Assembly (NCBI GenBank): GCA_936440205.1
Contig: OW387133.1
Location: forward strand, 48,634,374 to 48,698,373
DNA: 64,000 bases
From: Lepidonotus clava
Lineage: Eukaryota > Annelida > Polychaeta > Phyllodocida > Polynoidae
Direction of reading: 5' to 3'
Under the pieces are notes generated by a model, which had not been told where the DNA came from, did not search any database, and worked only from the letters and a program-made list of their open reading frames with translations. Shown here piece after piece: positions 36,901-48,900 of the stretch (position 1 is the first letter of the stretch; every line of letters begins with the position of its first letter). Position numbers and translations under genes: made by a program.

Positions 36901-39900
36901 GTCAAGAACGGCAAGTCATCCGGACAGCTCAGTCCCACAATAAAATTCTCTACACCGCAGGGAGGTGAGTTGGACGATTTCTTTGTGAATTTCGGGACGT
37001 TTTGTATGTTTCTTTAAGACATGAATACGTCATCGATTTTTCTCTCAAAAGATATGAAGTTTTATTCAGTAAAGTAAATCGGTTTTGAGAAAACTATTGC
37101 AAACCCAGAGGATTATAACATAAGATTAAATCGTTAAAAAAGGGTGTCTAAACTTCTATACCACATGGACAGTATGTAAATTAGATAAAACCTGTATATA
37201 TACAAAATAACACGTAACCAAAACCTCCCTTGTGTTCCGCAGCACCTAGCGTTGTGCCTATGTTCGAGGTCCGACAACACGGATCTCACCACTTTGGCGT
37301 CGCATGGGCACCACCCATGGAACCCAACGGCCTCATCAGCAACTACATCCTTGGCTGGAGGAGATGTGAGTATAACACCAGAATTTAGTAATTACTTATC
37401 CAATGTAAAGATTTATGCGTGGTGAAACTGTATCAAACCCAACTCCCAAAGTTTTTGTGGACCAATTCATGGTTGTACATCAACATGTTTCGAGTCTTTC
37501 AAATTTTCATCAGGATTGAAATTACATCAAATTCGCCTTGGTATATCAATTATTAACACTGTTAAAATGTTTAACGCTGTTAAAATGCAAGTGAGTCGTG
37601 GTGATATAAACGATATATGTCCAATATGGTTCATGCAATGTAAGTAATTCTTGATTTTATTTAACGTGCCGAAATGTCACTTGTCTAAGTATCATACTAG
37701 TTTAGTGTGGGCTAGGGCATTGAATAGGACAATTTTCTACAATGTTGTAATTAGATCGCATTGTTGTAAATGCCATAGAAAGTTACTCAAATGTGAGATG
37801 TGTTATATTTCCACAAAGGGAAGCTTAGGGGTTACCTAAATTCCCCTCTCCTGAGGCCTGCGTTTTAGAATACACCTGACGCTAACAATCTACATCTACA
37901 TTTATCAAAGAAATAATTTCAAACTTAATTATGATCATTTTGAACTTGTCCAGGTTTAAAAACTAGTCTGTGTATTTGAAAAACACAATTCCTTTCCCCC
38001 ATTCCAGTGGACGAGCCCTTGGCCCCGATAGATGAGAAGGAGATCTTCGACCCCTTGAAGCGCAGCACCAACATTAAGGGGCTGGAGGAGAACACCGACT
38101 ACCGCCTCTACATCTGGGCCGTCACCGAGGGCGGCCGCGGGCCCGAGATGGTCATCGAGGATAAGACCCTCGTCGCCGGCAGTAAGTTTTTTTTTGTTAT
38201 TCAGTTTAGTCCAGATTAGGTTTACACAGTTTTTTAATTATATTGGATTGTATGTTTCAAATAGTTCAGTCTTATCGCCTAGGTAACTACAGCAACAATT
38301 AATCAGTTTATCGATAATCTCTGAAACGCACATTTTGAAAGTGATGATTGTAAAGTGTTTTCTGGGCCAACCGGTTCAAGCCATGTTTAATAGTGTACCA
38401 GGTGGGGAACCTTCTTTGCCATTGGTACCTGGCACACCACACTAAAAATGTATGCCGGTACCCCGTGACCCAGGAAAGACATCCTCATTGGTTGACCGGG
38501 GTTGTTTCAGCTTTTGCATTCTAATATTCGAATATATGGGCTCTTGGTGGAGGTGGCGCTGCAGTCAGGTGTGAACGTTGGTGAATACATTGAATGCAGC
38601 CCATTGTCTCAATGGTTAAGGAACTATTTTCTAAACATTCTGAATGATCTAAAAATGCTAGCACCTTCATTTTAATATATGTTATTCATTGCTTATTAAT
38701 TGTTTAAGTTGTTTTTCTCATCATATATAAGAGTTTCCCGCCTCCACTGCGCCCAGTTTTATCAGTGGTATCCATGGTGTTCTTTGCACCAAAGACAATA
38801 GTGGAGATACGGCCTTAAGCCTAGCAACGTGTGGGTCCCTAATCAGAGAATGATACCTCCTTAAATCCAATATCACAAATTTTCTGTCTGACACCTATTC
38901 TATCTCACCCCTTTCCAGGCCCAGACAAACCCGGCTTTGCCGACATCGAAGTCGGCGAGCAGTCGGTCAATGTGTCGTGGGTGCCGACGGACGAGGACGA
39001 GACGCCCAAGAACCCCGGTAGTGAATTTTATGTGGAGTACCGTAAAGCTGACTCGGACGAACCCTGGAGCCGCTCGGACCCTACGGACGAGGACCAGCGC
39101 TGGACGAACATCAGCGGGCTGGACTTTGGTGATGAGTACGAGATCGTTATCGTGGCCGTCAACGGCGCCGGGCAGGAGACCCGCTCCGAGCCCAAGCGCG
39201 TGCAGGTCGGCGTCAAGCCAGGTGAGCACGGTTATTTTACTGAAATTTGATAACACACGCCTTACAGATTTTTTAAAATTTCTATAGAATAGATTAGTAT
39301 CACTTTTGGCTTGACATTGAGGATAACCACTTATGAAAAGTGGCACAAATCGGAAATGTAGTATTTTTGGAGAAGGATTGACATTTTAAGAAAGGTTTTT
39401 ATGTTTTAGAAGTTGCCCGCTTATGACTGAAAGTTTACAGTATGCGATCTGTAATCTGCTTCAATACAAGCTTTAGATTTTTTTCAGATGTTGTGGTCAC
39501 GCAATTGCTCCAAATTTTGGACAGATTTTTGGCCGATATAAAGTCATCTTCAAAAAATATTCACGCTTTCCCCTACATTTTTATTACATTATTTCAACAT
39601 TTTGCCTTTATGTATTGGTGACTTCATACACACAAAAACATTGTAACCGTTTTAAAGTAACCATGCATTCATAACACACCACATCAAGGTACACGGGTAT
39701 ATCACACTAGACGGAAATGTATAACCTGCTCAGGTGCTTCTAATGGTATATAAGAGATATGAGTGAGTACACACTGCCTGTACTGACCCCAGGTGTTTTG
39801 TCCTTTATTATAGGCAGTACTGCTGGTAAGTATTGTAGCGTTCTGGGTTTGGTTTGAATGCAGCGTCCGAGCAGACCCCCACCTACTCAAACCAGCTAAT

Positions 39901-42900
39901 ACTACCTGCTCGGCCCCAATACTACACCAACTAACACTCCCCCCAAAAAATATACAGACCCGAGAAATCCAGGCTTCGGCTTTTGCCCGTTGAAGGCGTT
40001 CTTTTAATGCTAAGTGTTAAGATGTGTATATTAAACACTGTTATGCTTTGTTATGATGCTAAGTTCTATTTCCCATGTACAGTCCCCTTTTGGTAGCCAA
40101 TCCTATTAAGATTTGCGCCATACCACCCCTCCCGGTTGCTCCTATAGTATATATACAGTTTCGTACCACAAAACTTGATACAACGCCCTCATAGACGTGA
40201 TACACGGAGTGTTTTGCAACAACCATGGATATTATCTGCGATAATTTGTTACCCGACGCTAATCGAAAAACGACTATCCAGCGGAAGTTGTTGACCCTGT
40301 GAAACACTATCGATTGAATAAGATTCTAAGTGTTTTAATTTTCTTTAACCAGTCGCATGTTCAATTCAATGTCTCGTTTTTCGTTCAAAACAGAGTTAGT
40401 TAATAGCCACCTCTTCTTGAAATGCTCCCCTGGCATGGCCTCGATAGATTTAGGTGTTTGCGAACAGTTTTTTCGTTTACGCGTCAGTGCGTATATTACT
40501 CTCTGGTTATGAACTTTGCTCTTTTGGAATGACCGAATAAAGCTGAGGTGTATTGGCGACCGTCATACAGAAAGATCATAGGGCGATATTGCCATCACGC
40601 ACACAGTATCATTATATAAAAGCGAAAAAAAAACTAGCATATGAGATAACAGAAACGGGGAACCATTTGAAATAAGTAAAGAGGAGGATTATTTCAACTA
40701 AATTTAAACTTTATACGGTAAGATTCCGATTATTTACAGTTGTCAGTGGTTTCCCCACAGTCGCCCATGTATCCCAACTCGTTCTATTGATAGGTCTTGC
40801 TCGTGCATGCCATAGTGTGAATCTATTTCAGACTCATAATTTACATTTATAGTGAACCGTTTAGTCACGGGTTAATTTTATCTCTTCCAAAACTTAAATG
40901 TAACAGAATCATACTTGATTCACATAGTCTCCATAGACTGTAAATGAATCTAATTTCTTTGTAATCTTGTTGCACAACAAACATCGTTGAATTAATCTAT
41001 GATGATGTGTTGTAATATTGTTTGCGTTGATACAATATTATTCTTTGGTCACTTTCTTTCGTTTCACGTGAATCCCTCCCACTCCCAGGCTTGGTTAACC
41101 AAGTCTATCGAAAATGTTGTCTTTGTCTGCATTCACACAAGAAAACCATTGACCAATACCCCCCCTGAGCGATCGTCGCTGAGATTTCCTTCTACCTAAC
41201 CCCAACACACAGATGTTCGAAAACTGCCATTCCATATACTACTACCCGTCTGCCACGTTCCCCTGTTCTCTTCGATGACCAGGGCCGAGAATCTACATGA
41301 AATCACTCATTCTTTAAGACATTCATTTCTTTTTCAATCCTGTTGCTCACAACGTGATAGGCGTGACTGGTAGATAGTAATCTGTTTCTCGGATTTGAGG
41401 TTCAGACAATCTAAAGATAGGTGGCATGGACCACAGCCTTCTGGTACAGGCCTATTCGTCGTTCAGCCGTTCCCCACGAGGTAGCAGCAGCAACGTCGAA
41501 ACACTTCCCTATTATTGCACATGGAACAAATCGACACTTTTTCTGTGCTCATACAAATCCATATTATTGTCGATCTAATTATTCACCCCATGTTAAGAAA
41601 TTATTGGATTGTCACTGATTTGATTCAACTTTCGCAGAGTTCCGACTCCCAAAACTAGGCCCCTGCGGTCGATATACCCATTTCTTAAAATCCACATAGA
41701 TGAGTGATATACTGTTGACCAGTAGTCCAATAACATAAACGAAATTGCTTAAATTTTGCAGGCAATTCACAGTCTCTCCAGCAAAGATCCATTAGAAAAA
41801 TAGCTCATTGGATGACAATTGCCATTGATTTCTGTTTCTTAAAGCCAATAAGCGGCATTGGGACCCCCGCCCTTACCCCTCCCAGCTCCTCATTGCCATC
41901 ATCACCCCACTCGACCAAACCACCTTTGATCAGTGCCTATAAATAGATCGGGATTATCTCGGATCCATGGCTCATGGCATTCCCAGTGGGCCGTTGCAAA
42001 GTGACGCGAATCCGTTCTTTTACTTTCTAATGAATTCAGTAATCACTGCAAAGGGATTATGGATACTTTGGAAATTGCCGTAGTTTGGTTAAATAGTATC
42101 GCGTGACTTCTGTCCCTAAGGAATTGTATTGAAGGGACTTACGTTGCTATGAATAGTTGAAAGTACCCTGTCATAACCATGGAGCGCTAAATGTTTAACG
42201 ACTAAATCCCAAAACGTAATATCTCTAATGATTAAGAATGCCAACTGTCAAGTATCAGAGACATAGTATCTGAAGCCCACCTCCCCCTCCCCCGACTCCC
42301 CCGTCCCCATCCTCCACCACCAGGCATTACCGCATTAGTTCAGGTCAGTAATCAGCAAGTAATACGACCTCCGCGGCAGGCTGTGGTCAGTAGTGGCCAG
42401 TCCCGTTATCTCAGCCAGCCAGCCACCTCTTTGATGGTCAAATCTATGTGCACAGCAGTCTATTAGTAACCATGGTAACCTGCCCCGCCTGTTTATGTAT
42501 ACAGAGTCCGGCGGTGATGTAACGCCGCAAGCCCCCCGATCCGTTAAGTAACGGCGGTCTCCTTACAAGTCATGGGGCCGGGGCCGACCCCCGCGGGGAC
42601 AGGAGGGGTCCGTCTGACGGAGGGACGTACTGTATGGGCGGGGTGGGGTAATCCGGGGATGTCCGGCGGGCGTTTTACACCTAAAGGCCTGATTAAATAG
42701 ATGGCGGGGCGGGGTGGGTGAACGACGAAGGTCGGGGACAGTTATAAAAACAAAACAGCCATGTATCCAGAATATTTTTGCCGAGACCAAACCATTTCTT
42801 ATTCTTAGTGACAGAAAAAAATCTTCATTTTTCCAAATTGTATTGATAAAAAAAGAAGGAAGAAATATTAGCGTAATTAATCGTCGTTTGACACTTGGCG

Positions 42901-45900
42901 CCCCATACGCTGAGGGCCGGTGACGCTGCTGTAGGCCCGTCACGGGCAGCTTGGAGCAGCTCGGAGCTGCTCGGCCCGAGCGGCAGGCGTTAACCCTTCT
43001 GCACCTGTCCCCGCGACTTCACCCCGAGTACTAGAAACTGGTGGATCTCTGTCTGTCCTTTCCCCCTTTCCACCTCTCCTCCCCCATCCTTGTGTCTGCA
43101 ACCCTTTGATTTTCCTTGATCCAAAAAGATCTTTCCAATTGGCCTCTAAGGTCGCATTTACCCCGATGTCTTAGCTGTGCATGACTCCTCTTTTTTTCCC
43201 TCCTCTTTTACATTCTCCCTCTATTAATGTCCATAATGAGATATCATTGGAATGTAATATTCGTCCCATAAATATGATTACACTATGCGGCTATGATCAT
43301 AGAAGATTTTTTTTATACTGTTTGTATTTCCAAATAGAATATGAATTAGACATCTCTGATTCTTAATTTCTCTTTAGTCCAATTATAACCTATATGTATA
43401 TTTGTTTTTTAAACTTACTCTCCTCTGTCCATAAAACAAACACTCATATCCTAAACTCGGTATACTGTATTGTCAGGCAGATGTGAGTGCCATTCTTTTC
43501 TTGAAAAGTCTATCTTTATTTCAAATTCAAAAATAGACCATCAATTGAGTGTGATTCATCATCCTAGAAAAAAAACCGAATATACACACTTGCATGTACA
43601 TTCTGCTGCAATCCGACCTCTTGAAAAGGCACAAACATTCAAATAACCACCACGCGACACACATACCAAGCTCCCATCCCACACAACCTTGTACGGTTTG
43701 TGTTGACAACATGGTAACGGTGTAGGCCCGTATCAGACGGTGACTGTAATAAGGCCTCATCCCAGCTGTCCTGGCCGTTCACTGTATACCGACAACAGCT
43801 GTAACCTTTACATGCCGCCCCCGACCAACTCCGCATTACATAGCCGTGTCTGCTTCACTTTGGCCCCCGCGAATTGTAATTTTTACACGTTCCCGTCGTT
43901 CCTCGGAATCAGAATCTGTCACCGAGGCGCCCGCTGGTGGCGGTATATGTAGCGGTCGGGGGCGGGGGGGGGGGGGGGTATAGGTAACACAGTCACGTCG
44001 ACAACCCCCCCCCCCCCCCCCCATAGCCCCGCCCACTAAAACCCCGCCATCTCCAGGCAGTCTGCCCCACACCTGGGTACAGAGACACCTGGCGGCGTGT
44101 ACTGGAGGAATGGGCCATGGGGGGCTGGTCATTGTGGCCAGGTGTGATATGGTTGCTATGGCGACGGTAGGAAGCAGGCGGCCTCCTGTGTGTTGGGTGA
44201 GGATGGCGGGCTGGTGGGAGGGAGGGTAGGTGGGTGGGTTCTGGTGGTGGTGGTGGCCGTCGGCAGCAGCAGCAGCGGTGGGAGGCGGCGGCGGCGCCCA
44301 GACAGGAGTCGGGCAGCTAGTGAGGCGTCGGCGCGTTCAGAGCACTCCTGGCAGTAGTCAGCGGGCGATGCCCTCTACCCGTCACTACCACCACCACCAC
44401 TCACACAGCCCGCCATGCACGACGTGCACACGTGACGTACCGGCCGCACACCCTGGAGGGACCTACCTGGCTTGTCTACGTGTAACAGGGCAATGGGGCC
44501 CGCCGTGCTCACGTCATCCGGCAGGCCCTTTTCGTAGGGCCGGTGTCTTTGTACCTGGTCCTCCAGCCGGCCTCCTCCAGTGTCTGTATTGATCAGCGCG
44601 GGGTGCAGCCGTCGGCGCCCGTCGTCGGCCCGCCGCCTTATCTGGCCCTCTGACGCCCCGCTCGCCGACCTTACCCCCCCGGACGCTGGCTCCCCGCCCG
44701 GATTGTACCCGGCCTCCCGGCGGCCCACTTCCTCCCGGACCCAACCCACACCGGTTCCCAGCGCTCGCCGTTTCCTGACCGTCATGGCGTCCTTGACGAC
44801 GCTAGGTGGCATTCTGAACTTACTTCCGGCGGAATCGTCGTCGGCGCCTCCGGCGGCTTCCGACCTTCCGTCCTCCGCTTCCGCGACAGTGGCGGCGGTC
44901 CTCCTGACAATAAACGCTACCGCCGTGGCTTCGGCAGGCCCGGACGAAGTGTCAACAACATGGCTAGGGTCTTTGCCCGTGACGGCCGGTTTTACGGCCG
45001 ACGACGATATGAACATGACGACGCTGTATCCGTCGACTAACGACACCATGTGGTCTTCCTTTCCAGAGCGGCGCACGATGAGCATCGCGCGCGCCGGCTG
45101 GTTCGTCGGCATGATGTGTGCCATCGCCTTCCTACTCATCGTCCTTATCATCGTTTGCCTCATCAAGAGAAACCGTGGTGGAAAATACCCGGGTAAGTAC
45201 CAATATCTTGTTCCTGTGATTTGTAGTGTAACGTTTTTCCGTGCTCTTTTTGTTTATCTAAAAGTTAATGGCTATTTAAAAAGGAATGCATTGATAAGGG
45301 ATATTTGACAATTTAAATTTATGGTTTAGACTGATCAGCAGCTTTCTTCATCATTGCATTTATATATATCCGCAGAAGATCATCGTTAAGTTTATGTTGC
45401 TCAGAGATTAGTGTATTTAGCTTAAAGCCCTGTGTACCATGGTTTATATATCCCGTGTTAACATTATGTATGGGTTTATATCGAGAACGGCTGAGTTGTA
45501 ATGATGATGTTTTATATATCCGCTAATAGTAATGACTCTTGTTTTATATATCTATTAATGTTTTGATGTTATCGAGCGTGTACGTTTTTATTGTCCCTGA
45601 TAAAGCAAACACGTCATTTATTCATGGGAGCGCTCAGACCTTTTATAGCACAAAACACAATCAGAAGCTTTATAGCTCAAAACATCGTCTCAAATAAACG
45701 TAACTGCATGTCTATGAAGCCATAATGACACGGGGCATAATGTTCGTAATGTACACGTGTACGAATTACCAAATATATCCCAGGAAGCGAATGGGTCTCC
45801 TGGAGTTTCAGTTCCGACCGGGCTTCCACGGAGTATATTGGTAATGGAGATGGACACCGGCTGATTAGAGTTGGGGCCATCCAGGAGGGCGTCTGGTTGA

Positions 45901-48900
45901 TTCTCACAGTTAAATGTGTAGTTGTGCCAGGTGGCAGAAATATACAGTCAGTGCGAACGTCACAATGTGAGCTGGATCACCTACATATAGTATGATTACA
46001 CACAAAAAGAAAACTGAAATCATGAATTGTAAGATAACATAAAGTTTAAATGTGAGTTTTTTGGCATTTATTTTTCTTTATAATTTACTTCATGATAGAA
46101 ATAATTTATAAATCCGTGATATAACAACTAACGTATTCCATCACTGCACCCATAGCCACTGTCTTTCAAAATCCTATGCGTGCGCCTATGCAGTTTGACC
46201 TTTCAAATTGAAACCAAAGCAGACAGTAAGGTGGAATTTCAGTCGGGTTTTAAAGGAAGTCAGTTTGCGAGAGCTGGGATACTGAGGCGTTTGACCAGGT
46301 AATAGTCAGAGAGTGGGCCAAGGAGCAGCCCCCCACTCCCCCCGCTGACTTTTCCATCATATGGCGGGAGCTGCAGTCACCCGTTAAACAGACCTGCAGC
46401 CAAATACTTGAACACGCGCCAGGCCCGCGTGCACATGATGCCGGAGTCGGGCAGGTTAGGGCCAGAGTAGGGCCTGAGGCTTCATCTCTTTGGCTGCCTT
46501 GTATGTGGGTAGGCTTTGTCAGTCATATTTATAGTATGCGGATAGAGAAGAGAGTAATTCTCAACTTGAGTATTGCAATTGTATATTATCAATTTTTGAT
46601 TCCGAGAAGTAATGTCAAGTGTATTAACTTTTCATGGTGAAACTAAGTTTGATTTTACCATCAATTTACAATTATTGAACCTTACTAAACAGTAGCCGAG
46701 AAACAGGTTAGTACTGTTTGGCTGTTCTATATCCATTCAACTGATGCCATGCCGTCCATATATTTATATGATATATTCTGTTGATGGCTAGGGGCCTCTG
46801 CATGAACTGCCTAGAATCGATAGCTTATCAAATTTAGTTATGTTTCCACACTAATGATCAAACTGATGCACGAAGCCTGACAGATTGGTAGAGTGGGACC
46901 TATTAAGTACGGACCGGGTTGTCCCACTAGATTAGTGTCTTCATATACACTGGAGTTGTAAAATAAGCTGTCGAGGAGCCAATTAAAAAAATACTTAAGC
47001 CCCGCAGCAATAAACTAGCTGGTTGATTTCCCTCCAGAGACGAAAATCAATAGATAAATGACACTGTATTATAACAGGGATGAGAGGGAATCATGACACG
47101 GACCAATATTTTAAGAAATAACACGGACCAATATTTTAAGAAATAACACAGACACTGTGATGTTCAAATTTCAAAGTCAAGTTAGAACAATGTGCGAACT
47201 CCGATTACAGGGATCAGGGAAACCCTTGATTAAATCCCAGCTGACGGGGACTCTAATAGTTGGTAAATAAACCGACGTGTAGCTGCTGTTGGCAGGTAAT
47301 AAACCAAGCTCCATCAGAGGGGCCCATCAAGGAGGAGGGGGGATGTGGCATGTCGATTTTTGAAAATGTCAAAGTCGCACGTCTTAATCACGTATTGCTC
47401 TCAAAGACACATGTCGAATCAAGGAATCCTGATGTCGGATGTCGTTTTTAAAGCCCGTGTCTAAGAATCTAAGGTCGCTGTCTTCATGTCCAAATTGAGT
47501 ATTTTAGAGGTCCCGAGCCCCATGAGACGACCCATACCTCCAGCACGATCACAGACCCTCCACATGACGCCGCCACAAAAAGGTGACCTGGAGGCGGCCC
47601 GCTGCGCCTCCTCCTGTGGGGAAGGCATGCATTATTTAAACGGCGGGGAGTTACAGGAGTGGATTCGGGGCGATAAACTGCTCATTTTGAATGCATGTAA
47701 AAAGTGGATGCGAGGAAATTATTGTCAATTCAGAAAGCTGTTTGCGGAGATGTTTAGATGCCTCAGAAGCGTTTTTCGTGATCGAGATTCGATCAGAGAT
47801 AGGAGATCACAGCCATGCTATGATGAGGCCAGTGTTAGCACGTCACAGCTGGTGTGTCTCTGTGAGGTACGTGGCACAGCCTGTGACCAGTAACAATACT
47901 AGTTTAAGGACTGACCGCTGTCACTGACTATTATCACAGCCTTTCTCATTGTACAGCCCTACATACTATTGTACAACTAGCTATTTATACAATAATCATT
48001 TTCACAGACAGTCCTTACGTTAAACTAATCCCACAAACAAACAATTCACAGACAGTGGCCTACTAAAATAGTACTAAAAGAGAGATACTGTAGTGTTGAA
48101 CGTAAATATCTCCGCGTGTATATTTGTTTGTGGAAAGGGGAGCGAGGCCAGTCATACAGGTATCTAAAGTTGTGTATTGTTTGCGTATTAAATTGTCTAT
48201 GTTCATACTTTTGCGATTTTGGCGAAAATATGTACATCGTAGATATTCTTTTCACAGAGGAGATATCCAGAGAACAAGCTGTTCTCATTGCATTTACAGT
48301 AGTACCTTCTCAGCAATAGTAGTCATGTCAGAGTGACATGGTGACCATCACATCCGTGGCCCTTTCCATGACCTTTGACAGTATGAGACGTGCTCAAGAG
48401 AAGGCCATACCACTGATCGAGCTACCTCGCCATTGTCACAAACGAAGCCCTTTCCTCATCACAGACAGTGCCATACGAATATACATGCAGTCATTGTGAG
48501 TGCCACTCCCTCTTATGGGTGATTAGATCACGTCTCACTCCAGGCCAAAGGCCAGCGCACAGCTGCCTGCAAAGCGGCGACTTTTCAAAGTCAGACAGTT
48601 CAATAGGCCCTAAATCAATTCTTATCCAGCCGCGTATCGACTCCCCCGTGAATCGACCTAATGTCAGAGGCAAAGTGGTGACCAGTCGACGCCGAGTCGG
48701 GAGTACGCCATGTGGAGTAGCTGGCTGCTATTGATTTGATTTCTTTCCACGGGCCCTGAAGAATGGCGGCCCTCTTTCAAAGAGCCGCATTTACATTGTA
48801 GATTATTTCGGGTAGGCGAGAGACTCTGTAGTAGTAGTAGTGGCTGTAGCGGGCGGGAGGCCGGGAGGCGCGGCAGCCTCTCAGCGTTAAGACGCGGCGC

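Larger units (their letters stand above)
39222..45066 (+). other. Intron 18 (5.8 kb)
   Basis: Apart from the micro-exon candidate at 39814, 39300-42300 is AT-rich with nothing recognisable. 42480-43020 is GC-richer without a supported gene. 43960-44800 becomes very GC-rich and contains homopolymer G and C tracts and short GGT/CAG repeats. The last 486 nt are in frame with the membrane exon (see the separate entry). Confidence 0.6.

Noticed and set aside
41443-41474. Possible short exon between GGTACAG and GTAGCA in intron 18
   Set aside because: It is 31 nt, which would break the frame, and the donor is weak.
44375-45166. Minus-strand open frame of 263 codons overlapping the membrane exon
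   Set aside because: It lies opposite a GC-rich region and the true membrane exon. It has no family resemblance, and the plus-strand exon is certain there.
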